From assembly GCA_964489695.1 (NCBI GenBank), contig CAZAZP010000002.1:10158-74157 (forward strand): a stretch of DNA of 64,000 bases. The letters run 5' to 3'. This DNA comes from CAYUXU01 sp964489695. Lineage in GTDB: Bacteria; Bacillota_I; Bacilli_A; Erysipelotrichales; Erysipelotrichaceae. Both the position numbers and the translations under genes were made by a program. The stretch's first letter is position 1. Each line of letters starts with the position of its first letter. A model generated the notes under the pieces. It had not been told where the DNA came from. It did not search any database and saw only the letters and a program-made list of their open reading frames with translations. Shown in pieces: positions 51,649 to 59,311 of this stretch.

Positions 51649-52906
51649 ACTGGATTTAAGTTATGCTGAGTTAGCCAGCGATTTAGCTAGTTATCAACCA
51701 GCGGTGATGGCTGCCCAAGCAGCACTAATGAATAAAACTGGCTTAGGTAACGATTATTTAGGTTGGTTAGATTGGCCAATTAATTATGACCAAGCTGAAT
51801 TTGATCAAATTATTGCTTTAGGTAATGAAATTAAACAAAATGCTAATACCTTAGTTGTTTGTGGGATTGGTGGTTCTTATCTCGGAGCTCGAGCTGTGAT
51901 TGACATGGTCCAAGGTCTTTATCCTGAACGTGATGTCGAAATAATTTATTTGGGAAATAGTTTTTCCGCTCCCCATTTAATGCAAATTCTTAAATATCTT
52001 ACGACGCGCAACGTTTATGTTAACGTTATTTCAAAATCAGGTAAAACTTTAGAAACAGCTTTATCTTTTCGTTATTTAAAGCATTTTATGGAAGATAAGT
52101 ATGGGGCAGATAGTCAAAAGCGGATTATCGTCACGACTGATCCGCAAGCTGGTTTATTGAAAAAAATGGCTGATAAAAATGGTTATCGCACCTTAACGAT
52201 TCCAGCTGATATTGGGGGCCGCTTTTCTGTTAATACCGCTGTGGGCTTATTACCTTTACAAGCAGCTGGAATTGATATTCAAGCTTTTATGACAGGCTTT
52301 AAAAATGGCTATGAGCGTTATCGCTCAGCTGATCTAAATGAGAATCCAGCTTATCAATATGCGGTAGCCAGACGGATTTTAGAAAAACAAGGTAAGGGAG
52401 TTGAATTATTAGTTACTTATGAACCAGCCTTAGTCATTTTTGCAGAGTGGTGGAAACAACTATTTGGTGAATCAGAAGGTAAAGCGGAAAAAGGCATCTT
52501 TCCCGCTAGTGTGAATTTTTCTACTGATCTCCATTCGATGGGTCAATTCATTCAAGAGGGAACCAAGCTGTTATTTGAAACTATTATTCAAGTTGAAACT
52601 CCGATGAGTGATGATACTATTTTTTCTGTGAAAGATGATTTAGATGAGTTGAATTATTTAGCTGGTAAAACTTTACAGGAAATTAATCAATCCGCTGCTT
52701 TAGGCACCTTAGCTGCCCATCATGAAGCGGGTATTAATTGTTTAGTGTTAACGATTAAAGATACGTCAGCTAGTTCGGTGGGAGAACTAATGTATTTCTT
52801 CTTTCAAGCGATTGCGCTGAGTGTCTATCTTTTAAAAGAAAATCCTTTTGATCAACCAGGCGTCGAAGTCTACAAAGCTAAGATGCAAAATTTATTAAAA
52901 AAATAA
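51641..52906 (+). CDS. pgi: Glucose-6-phosphate isomerase
   Basis: The enzyme interconverts glucose-6-phosphate and fructose-6-phosphate in glycolysis. The 421 residues match the shorter Gram-positive type. VCGIGGSYLGARAV, VISKSGKTLETA, the catalytic QLFGESEGK near residue 290 and the closing DQPGVEVYK are visible. In the phosphate loop SKSGKT the third-last residue is Lys where Bacillus has Thr; the effect is unknown. It is co-transcribed with the S1 gene, a pairing also seen in Bacillus (yugI near pgi). Confidence 0.94.
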   Translation: MIKLDLSYAELASDLASYQPAVMAAQAALMNKTGLGNDYLGWLDWPINYDQAEFDQIIALGNEIKQNANTLVVCGIGGSYLGARAVIDMVQGLYPERDVEIIYLGNSFSAPHLMQILKYLTTRNVYVNVISKSGKTLETALSFRYLKHFMEDKYGADSQKRIIVTTDPQAGLLKKMADKNGYRTLTIPADIGGRFSVNTAVGLLPLQAAGIDIQAFMTGFKNGYERYRSADLNENPAYQYAVARRILEKQGKGVELLVTYEPALVIFAEWWKQLFGESEGKAEKGIFPASVNFSTDLHSMGQFIQEGTKLLFETIIQVETPMSDDTIFSVKDDLDELNYLAGKTLQEINQSAALGTLAAHHEAGINCLVLTIKDTSASSVGELMYFFFQAIALSVYLLKENPFDQPGVEVYKAKMQNLLKK

Positions 52907-52924
52907 ACTCGCTACTGCGAGTTT
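52905..52924. terminator. Terminator between pgi and apbE
   Basis: The 8-bp stem AAACTCGC / GCGAGTTT with a TACT loop is followed by T in both directions and overlaps the apbE stop. Confidence 0.75.
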
Positions 52925-54045
52925 TTACTTTGGAATAGTTTAGAGTAAGGTAATAAATTATTCGTATAGGTTAAATATAAGCCATTTACGTTTTGAACCG
53001 CTACTTCAGCTACTTCAGCGAGTGGTTGTTCAGTAATCCAAATCACCCCAATTGGTTCAGCTGGATGGGCTTGGTTATAAGTTTTAACAAAGTCTAAACC
53101 CCACTCATAGGAATTAATAAAGAAAGCCGTAGATAAGATATCAGCTAGTCCTGAATCATTTAAGATGATGACTACGGCGCGTTTGCCTTGGCTGGGGAAT
53201 AGGGTGCTAGGATCAATTAGATGATGTTGGCGAACATCATGTTCATCAATATAAAAACGTTGATAATCACCGCTGGTTACCATCACCAGGTTGGCGGTGG
53301 TTTTTATCACATCTAAGCTTTGATTATCGCGCTTGGGACTTTCAATGCCTAAGCCCCAGGTGTCACCATTGCGTTTGGGACCCAAGATCTTAACATTCCC
53401 ACCACCATTTATTATTCCATGAGTTAATCCAGCGGCGATTAAGGTTTCACTAAGTTTTTCTACAGCATAACCTTTAGCAATCGCTCCAACATCGAGTGAT
53501 AACTTTGAATCCTTTATAAAAACAGTTTGGTTAACTTCATCAATTTCAACATTTTGCCAGCCAGTATGCTTTTTGGCTTGTTCTAATTCTGCTAGTGGGG
53601 GAGTTAAATAACGTTCGCCCCTATTATTATAAATTATTCCCATTTCACGATACTCATGCCAAATGTCGGTGAGGGCGCCTAAGGTGACATCAAAAGCACC
53701 AGCTGTTTCGTTAGTCCATTTCCGGGCTAACACTAATAAATCAATAATGGGTTGAGCCACCTTTACCGGTGCTATACCGGCTTGCTCATTAATCGTTTTA
53801 ATATTATTAATGTTTGGGTAAGGCTCTTCATTAAAACTATCAAATAACTGATGGAAGTACTGACCTTCCCTTAACATTAAATTATAATAAAACTGAAATT
53901 CAGCTTCATCTTTTGTTTCCGCTATTAATTGAAAGGCGGTATCAAAACCTACCTCAAAGGTAGTTTGGGTAAATAATTGATAAGCTGGGGGTTGAGCTTG
54001 ACAGCTAGCTAACAAGAGCCAACTGATTAATAAGAGTTTTTTCAT
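52912..54045 (-). CDS. apbE: FAD:protein FMN transferase ApbE, lipoprotein
   Basis: ApbE attaches FMN covalently to a threonine of target proteins such as RnfD and RnfG, using FAD. The 377 residues start with a signal peptide ending in the lipobox LASC (Cys15), so the enzyme is tethered outside the membrane where the FMN domains lie. Family motifs: GAFDVTLG, LDVGAIAKGYAVEKLSE, GIINGGGNVKILG and HHLIDPSTLFPS with the FAD/Mg2+-binding residues. The gene is divergent from the rnf operon, which fits its job. AGGTGATC precedes the ATG. Confidence 0.95.
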   Translation of the reverse strand: MKKLLLISWLLLASCQAQPPAYQLFTQTTFEVGFDTAFQLIAETKDEAEFQFYYNLMLREGQYFHQLFDSFNEEPYPNINNIKTINEQAGIAPVKVAQPIIDLLVLARKWTNETAGAFDVTLGALTDIWHEYREMGIIYNNRGERYLTPPLAELEQAKKHTGWQNVEIDEVNQTVFIKDSKLSLDVGAIAKGYAVEKLSETLIAAGLTHGIINGGGNVKILGPKRNGDTWGLGIESPKRDNQSLDVIKTTANLVMVTSGDYQRFYIDEHDVRQHHLIDPSTLFPSQGKRAVVIILNDSGLADILSTAFFINSYEWGLDFVKTYNQAHPAEPIGVIWITEQPLAEVAEVAVQNVNGLYLTYTNNLLPYSKLFQSKNSQ

Positions 54046-54060
54046 TTGATCACCTGACTT

Positions 54061-54089
54061 ATTATAACACAGCTATTTTGATGGTTAAA
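54061..54089 (-). promoter_or_regulatory. apbE promoter
   Basis: On the minus strand TTTAAC (54084-54089), a 17-base spacer and TATAAT (54061-54066) are seen. The predicted leader is only about 9 bases. Confidence 0.55.
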
Positions 54090-54105
54090 ATACTTAGTGT
54101 ATTTT
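54087..54105. promoter_or_regulatory. Dyad overlapping apbE and rnf promoters
   Basis: The 19-base dyad AAAATAC-N5-GTATTTT covers the -35 of apbE and lies where the -35 of rnf should be (about 54096-54101). It could be a shared operator or a weak hairpin. The binding protein is unknown. Confidence 0.4.
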
Positions 54106-54115
54106 TTCACTAATA

Positions 54116-54124
54116 TGCTATAAT
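54116..54124 (+). promoter_or_regulatory. Extended -10 promoter of the rnf operon
   Basis: TGCTATAAT is an extended -10 element with no good -35, which lies in the dyad. The leader is about 29 bases, and AAAGGGAAGTG precedes the rnfC ATG. Confidence 0.6.
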
Positions 54125-54159
54125 AATTTTGTTAAATGAAATGAAAGGGAAGTGAAAGT

Positions 54160-55449
54160 ATGGCATTATTGATCGGCCCCATGAGACAAAAAATAGCTGG
54201 GCACAAAGACTTAACCGATCAAAGTGAAGTCTTAGCGATTAAAGATTCTCCACTGATTTACCTGCCTTTAGCTAATGGCAATTCAGCAACAGCTGACCTA
54301 TTAGTCGAAGTTAATGATTATGTTAAAGTGGGGACTAAAGTCGCAGTGGTTAATGATAATTTTAAAATTCCGCTATATTCGAGTGTTTCTGGCCAAGTAG
54401 TGGCAGTAGAACAACTTTTGCATGGTTCACGGAAACGTGTCAAGCATTTAGTGATTCAAAATGATTTTAAGTATGAAACAGAGACAGCTGTAAAACCGCT
54501 GGATGTTAATCAAGCTTCAAAAGAAGAGTTGATTAATCTGACCCACGAAGCTGGTTTAGTTGGCTGTGGTGGAGCGGGTTTTCCCACTTATGTGAAATAT
54601 AAATTTGCGAAAGATATTCACACTGTACTAATCAATGCGGTTGAATGTGAGCCATTTATTACTGCAGATTATCGCGAAGTTAAAGCCAATATCGATTATT
54701 TAATTTTAGGTGTTGAAGCAATGCTTAAAATGGCAGAAGCTAGCAGTGTTAAAATTGCGATTAAATCTGATAAGCCAGCTTTGATTACTTTAATCAATCA
54801 AGCTATAGCGAATAAACCTGCTTTAAGTGTTGTTAGTGTTCCTTGCGCTTATCCCATGGGCTGGGAACGGACATTAGTCTATGAAGTCTTTAAAAAACGC
54901 TATGACCAATTACCAAGTGAAGTTGGAGTGATTGTTAATAACGCAACAACTGCGATTCAATTAGGGAAAGCGTTAACTAATGGTAGTCCGATTGTGGAAA
55001 AAGTGGTTACCTTTAGTGGTGATGGCTTAAAGACACCGAAAAACGTTTTAGTTCCCGTTGGTACAAAAGTTAAAGATATTATTAGTAAATTAGATGGCTA
55101 TGTCAGTGAAGATGTCGTTTTATTGGCCGGTGGGCCAATGATGGGTAATGCGATGCCAAATGAAGACTTCGTGATTAGCGCTTATACCAATGCGATTACT
55201 GTAATGGTACATCAACCACGGCATACCATTGCTTGTTTACGTTGTGGTTCATGTAGTGAACATTGTCCAGCTGGTTTACAACCAGTTAGAATTATGCAGA
55301 TGGATGAAAAAGGCGACTATCAAGCCTTAGCAAAATTACGCCCACAAGAATGTATTGAATGTGGTCTTTGCTCATTTGTTTGTCCATCGCAAATTGAAGT
55401 CACCGAAGCGGTCCGTCAAGCAAAACGACGGTTAGCTTTAAAGCAATAA
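54160..55449 (+). CDS. rnfC: Rnf complex subunit C
   Basis: RnfC is the peripheral NADH-side subunit of the ion-translocating ferredoxin:NAD+ oxidoreductase. The 429 residues contain an N-terminal barrel-sandwich segment (about 45-95), the nucleotide/FMN-binding GLVGCGGAGFPTYVKY near residue 132 and two [4Fe-4S] motifs: Cys359/362/365/369 and Cys398/401/404/408. No long C-terminal repeat region is present, as in clostridial RnfC. First gene of rnfC-D-G-E-A-(small)-B, 11 bases before rnfD. Confidence 0.96.
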   Translation: MALLIGPMRQKIAGHKDLTDQSEVLAIKDSPLIYLPLANGNSATADLLVEVNDYVKVGTKVAVVNDNFKIPLYSSVSGQVVAVEQLLHGSRKRVKHLVIQNDFKYETETAVKPLDVNQASKEELINLTHEAGLVGCGGAGFPTYVKYKFAKDIHTVLINAVECEPFITADYREVKANIDYLILGVEAMLKMAEASSVKIAIKSDKPALITLINQAIANKPALSVVSVPCAYPMGWERTLVYEVFKKRYDQLPSEVGVIVNNATTAIQLGKALTNGSPIVEKVVTFSGDGLKTPKNVLVPVGTKVKDIISKLDGYVSEDVVLLAGGPMMGNAMPNEDFVISAYTNAITVMVHQPRHTIACLRCGSCSEHCPAGLQPVRIMQMDEKGDYQALAKLRPQECIECGLCSFVCPSQIEVTEAVRQAKRRLALKQ

Positions 55450-55459
55450 GGAGGAACCG

Positions 55460-56968
55460 ATGAAATTTACGATGCGTCCTAATCCAAGCCAGTTTCAAAC
55501 CCAAAAAACAGCGCATATCATGCGGGATTTAACGATTGGCTTGTTAGTAGTTTTTGGCTTTGCGTTAACTTTTTATTATAAACATCCCGCTTATGGTGGT
55601 GCTTTTGTTAGTCATATTCTCATCATGATGGTAATTTCGGTGGGAATTTCCGTTGGTACTGAAGCGCTGTGGGCCTTAGCGCAAAAGAAACCAGTTTTAA
55701 CTTACTTACAAAACTCATTTCCTTGGGTAACTGGTATCATTATTACTTTAATTATGCCAGCTAACTTATCTTATTATGGTTTAGCGGTTGCTTCATTATT
55801 AGCGATTGTCTTAGGAAAGTTAGTTTTTGGTGGATTTGGTCATAATATCTTTAACCCAGCAGGCGTAGCCCGAGGCGTTGTTTTTACAAGTTTCGCCACA
55901 GCAACAGTCGCTGATTTAGTGATCGGAGCAACTCCCGTTAGTACTTTTAATAGTTTAGGTTGGTTAGTTAGTGATAACGCAGCTTTAACAAAATTGTTTG
56001 CGGATTTTGGTGGAGTTTTAAATGTCTTAATCGGCTGGCATGCTGGTTCAATTGGCGAAACTGGTGCTTTAATTATTTTATTAGTAGGGGCTGTTTTAGC
56101 TTGGCGAAAAGTGCTTGATTGGCGTGTACCAGTAGTTTACTTAGCCACGATTTTTGTTTTAACTGGTTTAGTTGGAACCATGCATGGCTTAGGTATTCTT
56201 TATCCGTTATATCATGTGTTAACTGGTGGGGCGATTTTTGGGGCCGTCTTTATGTTAACTGATCCCGTCACTAATCCGACCTCGGTTAGTGGTCGCATTA
56301 TTTTTGCTTTAGGGGCAGGTATTTTAACGGTGTTATTAAGATTAATGTCTAATATGCCAGAAGGAGTTGTCTTCTCAATTTTATTGATGAATTCTTTAAC
56401 GCCAGTGATTGAGAGTGCGACTGATGGCCAACAAATTAAGTCATATAAAAAATATAAAATTTTAATTGGATCATTAGCTATTGTTGGGATCACCATTTCG
56501 TTTCTAGCTGGATCTTCGTTAGTTAAACCCGAAGTTACTCCCGAACCAGAAGTACCAACGGTCCAATTAAACGATGAAAAACTAAAATTCAATGATCCAA
56601 TCTTAGATAACTACGAGGGTGAAGTTTTCGCTAAAACTGATGATGGTAATGTTAGAACTTACCATATTAAAGTTAATGGTTATGGTCTAGTTGATAATGA
56701 TGGTAGCCATGGCGGCACTTATTCGCAAAATGAATATGAAATCAAAGTTGATTTAGCCGAAAAGAAAGTTATTAGTATTGTTTATCTCCATTTCGGTGAT
56801 ACCCCAGGTTTTGGCGACCGAACCGTCAATGAAGCTTATTATGAACTATTTGAAGGTATCTCAACGCTTGATTATGAGCAAGAAATCAATACAGCTACTA
56901 AAGCTACCCGGACGAGTCGCTCGATGATTAAAGCGGTAAAGATCGTCATGGATGATTTAGGTAAATAG
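55460..56968 (+). CDS. rnfD: Rnf complex subunit D with C-terminal FMN_bind-like module
   Basis: RnfD is the polytopic, covalently flavinylated subunit. The core (about 1-335) shows NP-rich N terminus, GHNIFNPAGVARG and the flavinylation site Gly156-Ala157-Thr158-Pro159 in VIGATPVST. Ordinary RnfD proteins end near here. This one adds one membrane helix (about 340-357) after a basic stretch (SYKKYK), then a Pro-rich linker and residues 364-502, a domain identical to the C terminus of RnfG. By the positive-inside rule that domain should lie outside the membrane. It resembles FMN_bind (GDTPGFGDR motif) but has T480-K-A-T483 for the usual S/T-G-A-T. Confidence 0.95.
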   Translation: MKFTMRPNPSQFQTQKTAHIMRDLTIGLLVVFGFALTFYYKHPAYGGAFVSHILIMMVISVGISVGTEALWALAQKKPVLTYLQNSFPWVTGIIITLIMPANLSYYGLAVASLLAIVLGKLVFGGFGHNIFNPAGVARGVVFTSFATATVADLVIGATPVSTFNSLGWLVSDNAALTKLFADFGGVLNVLIGWHAGSIGETGALIILLVGAVLAWRKVLDWRVPVVYLATIFVLTGLVGTMHGLGILYPLYHVLTGGAIFGAVFMLTDPVTNPTSVSGRIIFALGAGILTVLLRLMSNMPEGVVFSILLMNSLTPVIESATDGQQIKSYKKYKILIGSLAIVGITISFLAGSSLVKPEVTPEPEVPTVQLNDEKLKFNDPILDNYEGEVFAKTDDGNVRTYHIKVNGYGLVDNDGSHGGTYSQNEYEIKVDLAEKKVISIVYLHFGDTPGFGDRTVNEAYYELFEGISTLDYEQEINTATKATRTSRSMIKAVKIVMDDLGK

Positions 56969-56972
56969 GAGG
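56545..56972 (+). repeat. 428-bp direct repeat, copy 1 (end of rnfD)
   Basis: Bases 56545-56972 read the same as 57508-57935 on line-by-line comparison with no difference found. The copy includes the last 139 codons of rnfD, its stop and the GAGG of the next ribosome site. Offset between copies is 963 bases. Confidence 0.95.
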
Positions 56973-56977
56973 GCTGG

Positions 56978-57931
56978 ATGAAAAAAACTTTAAAACTAAC
57001 AAGTTTTCTCTTAGTCATTGGTTTGGTGGCTGGAATTGTCTTAGCTGGCATGAATCAGCTAACCGCTGAACGCATTAATGCTCAAAAGCTGAAAGCTGAA
57101 ATTGAAAATCTAGATAAGATTTTCCCTGGGGCTACCTTCGAGGAAATTGAAGTTACTAATGATAATAGTAAATTAATTGATAAAATCTTTATCGCGAAGG
57201 ATAAAGGTTATGTTTATAAAGCTAGTGCTCAAGGCTTTAGTGATGTTTTAACAATCATGCTCGGCTTTAGCGATGCTGGTAAAATTGTGGGCTTTGAGGT
57301 AGTTTACTTTAATGATACTCCCGGGATTGGGGATGCTGTAACGGAAACGACCTTTAAAGATCGGATTGTCGGTATTAATAGCAATGATAAAGTAGCAACT
57401 ATTAGTGGGGCTACCGTGAGTTCAACCGCCGTGATTAAAGCGCTGGATGCAGCGAAAGCGCACTTTAATGCTTTAAAAGGAATTACTGGTGAAGGGAAAG
57501 AACCACTACCAGAAGTACCAACGGTCCAATTAAACGATGAAAAACTAAAATTCAATGATCCAATCTTAGATAACTACGAGGGTGAAGTTTTCGCTAAAAC
57601 TGATGATGGTAATGTTAGAACTTACCATATTAAAGTTAATGGTTATGGTCTAGTTGATAATGATGGTAGCCATGGCGGCACTTATTCGCAAAATGAATAT
57701 GAAATCAAAGTTGATTTAGCCGAAAAGAAAGTTATTAGTATTGTTTATCTCCATTTCGGTGATACCCCAGGTTTTGGCGACCGAACCGTCAATGAAGCTT
57801 ATTATGAACTATTTGAAGGTATCTCAACGCTTGATTATGAGCAAGAAATCAATACAGCTACTAAAGCTACCCGGACGAGTCGCTCGATGATTAAAGCGGT
57901 AAAGATCGTCATGGATGATTTAGGTAAATAG
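56978..57931 (+). CDS. rnfG: Rnf complex subunit G with duplicated FMN_bind-like module
   Basis: RnfG is a membrane-anchored, covalently flavinylated subunit. The 317 residues hold a membrane helix (about 7-27), a normal FMN_bind domain (about 85-165) with NDTPGIGD and the attachment site Ser143-Gly-Ala-Thr146, then a linker GEGKEPLPE and a second domain (179-317). The second domain aligns with the first: GDTPGFGDR and T295-K-A-T298, so the acceptor threonine is kept but the glycine is a lysine. Usual RnfG is about 180-210 residues. The second domain is identical to the end of RnfD. Confidence 0.95.
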   Translation: MKKTLKLTSFLLVIGLVAGIVLAGMNQLTAERINAQKLKAEIENLDKIFPGATFEEIEVTNDNSKLIDKIFIAKDKGYVYKASAQGFSDVLTIMLGFSDAGKIVGFEVVYFNDTPGIGDAVTETTFKDRIVGINSNDKVATISGATVSSTAVIKALDAAKAHFNALKGITGEGKEPLPEVPTVQLNDEKLKFNDPILDNYEGEVFAKTDDGNVRTYHIKVNGYGLVDNDGSHGGTYSQNEYEIKVDLAEKKVISIVYLHFGDTPGFGDRTVNEAYYELFEGISTLDYEQEINTATKATRTSRSMIKAVKIVMDDLGK

Positions 57932-57935
57932 GAGG
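57508..57935 (+). repeat. 428-bp direct repeat, copy 2 (end of rnfG)
   Basis: This matches copy 1 at 56545-56972 in the same orientation, ending in GAGG of the rnfE ribosome site. Sequences just outside each end differ between the copies. Confidence 0.95.
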
Positions 57936-57940
57936 ACCGG

Positions 57941-58579
57941 ATGAAAAATAAAAATATTTTAACCGCAGGTATCTTAAGAGAAAATCCCGTCTTTGTTTTA
58001 GCATTAGGCTTATGTTCAGCGCTCGCCATTTCCAATTCGTTAGATAACGCTTTGGGGATGGGAATCGCGATGACGTTTGTCTTATTACTATCAAATACGA
58101 TTATTTCTTTATTACGTAAATTTACTCCCGATGAAGTACGAATTCCTGTCTTTATTGTGGTAATTGCGACGATTGTTAAATCAGTCGAGATGTTGCTAGC
58201 TGCCTATACACCTGATCTTTCTTCTTCTTTAGGCGTCTTTATTCCACTCATTACCGTTAATTGTATCGTGTTAGGTCGAGCTGAAGCTTTCGCTAAAGAT
58301 AATACGGTTTCTTTAAGTATTTTAGACGCGATTGGGATGGGGATTGGTTATACTTTAGCCTTAGTTTCGGTGGCAGTGATTCGCGAAATTCTTAGCTCTG
58401 GTGCGTTAGTTTTAAGTAATCCATTTACTAGTAGTGAAATTTTCCGCTTAAATCTTTTAAGCAGTAATTTTAAAATTGCTTTATTTGGTACACCAGCGGG
58501 TGCGTTTATTGTTTTCGCTTTTGTGATTGCAAGTGTCAATGCCTTTAATAAGGCGCAAGCCAAGAAAGAAGGTAAGTAA
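57941..58579 (+). CDS. rnfE: Rnf complex subunit E
   Basis: RnfE is an integral membrane subunit that pairs with RnfA around a shared [2Fe-2S] cluster. The 212 residues have six hydrophobic segments. The cluster cysteines are in LGLCSALA (Cys25) and LITVNCIVLG (Cys108). AEAFAKDN and the C-terminal hydrophobic half match the family. The ribosome site GGAGG is part of the repeat shared with rnfD. Followed at once by rnfA. Confidence 0.95.
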   Translation: MKNKNILTAGILRENPVFVLALGLCSALAISNSLDNALGMGIAMTFVLLLSNTIISLLRKFTPDEVRIPVFIVVIATIVKSVEMLLAAYTPDLSSSLGVFIPLITVNCIVLGRAEAFAKDNTVSLSILDAIGMGIGYTLALVSVAVIREILSSGALVLSNPFTSSEIFRLNLLSSNFKIALFGTPAGAFIVFAFVIASVNAFNKAQAKKEGK

Positions 58580-58580
58580 G

Positions 58581-59153
58581 ATGCAATTAATTTCCTTGAT
58601 GTTAACGGCGATTATTTTTAATAATATCGTCTTAAGTAAGATGTTAGGTTTATGCCCAGCGATGGGTGTGTCTAATAGTAAAGAATCTTCCACTGGGATG
58701 GGTTATGCAGCGATGTTTGTCACGGTCGCAGCAGGCCTAGTATCTTATGGTATTTATCATTTACTGTTAGTTCCTCTCCATATTACGTTTATGGATTTAT
58801 TAATCTTTATTTTAGTAATTGCAAGTCTCGTTCAATTAGTTGAAATGATGATGAAGAAATCATTTCCAACTTTATATAAATCTCTAGGGATTTACTTACC
58901 CTTAATTACTACTAACTGTATGGTGCTATTTGTTGCTTTAGAAAATATTAACCAACGTTTTAATTTCCTTGAAGCAGTAGTTTATTCCTTTAGTGTACCA
59001 ATTGGCTTTGCTTTATTGTTAAATATCTTCGCGGCTATTCGTGGAAGATTAGCCACGGCGGATGTTCCAGCTGCTTTTCAAGGGATTCCGATTGCGATGA
59101 TTACACTTGGGATCATGGCCATTGCCTTTAGTGGCTTAGCAGGGATTATCTAA
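58581..59153 (+). CDS. rnfA: Rnf complex subunit A
   Basis: RnfA is the second half of the RnfA/E pair. The 190 residues show six membrane segments, IIFNNIVLSKMLGLCPAMGVS with Cys25, and LITTNCMVLF with Cys113. The start at 58581, one base after the rnfE stop, is chosen because the homologous N terminus begins here; an open frame further upstream lies inside rnfE. The last base of the stop is the first base of the next ATG. Confidence 0.95.
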   Translation: MQLISLMLTAIIFNNIVLSKMLGLCPAMGVSNSKESSTGMGYAAMFVTVAAGLVSYGIYHLLLVPLHITFMDLLIFILVIASLVQLVEMMMKKSFPTLYKSLGIYLPLITTNCMVLFVALENINQRFNFLEAVVYSFSVPIGFALLLNIFAAIRGRLATADVPAAFQGIPIAMITLGIMAIAFSGLAGII

Positions 59154-59302
59154 TGGAACTATTTTTTGGTTTATTATTACTGATTGGCTTAGCTGGTTTT
59201 TATGGCATAGTTTATGTCTTAAATGGTAAAACAGCCCAACCAGTTGGCTGTCCGTTAGCTGAACAAGGTTGTAGCGGTTGTGCTATTGGGGCAAGACATT
59301 AG
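59153..59302 (+). CDS. 49-residue Cys-rich single-pass membrane protein in the rnf operon
   Basis: The gene uses an ATG overlapping the rnfA stop (TAATG) and ends 9 bases before rnfB. The product has one N-terminal membrane helix (about 3-23), a short linker and a C-terminal cluster Gly-Cys33-Pro-Leu-X4-Cys40-X2-Cys43, with His at the end. This size and layout resemble NqrM, the small maturation factor for the iron site of Na+-NQR, and the FeoB-associated Cys-rich proteins. It is not a normal Rnf subunit. I infer a role in Fe delivery to RnfA/RnfE or RnfB; this is not shown. Confidence 0.8.
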   Translation: MELFFGLLLLIGLAGFYGIVYVLNGKTAQPVGCPLAEQGCSGCAIGARH

Positions 59303-59311
59303 GAGGAAGAG

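Noticed and set aside
56212..56592. Minus-strand frame across the end of rnfD and a related one inside rnfG at 57304-57555
   Set aside because: They are alike only because of the 428-bp repeat; no start signal or protein features.
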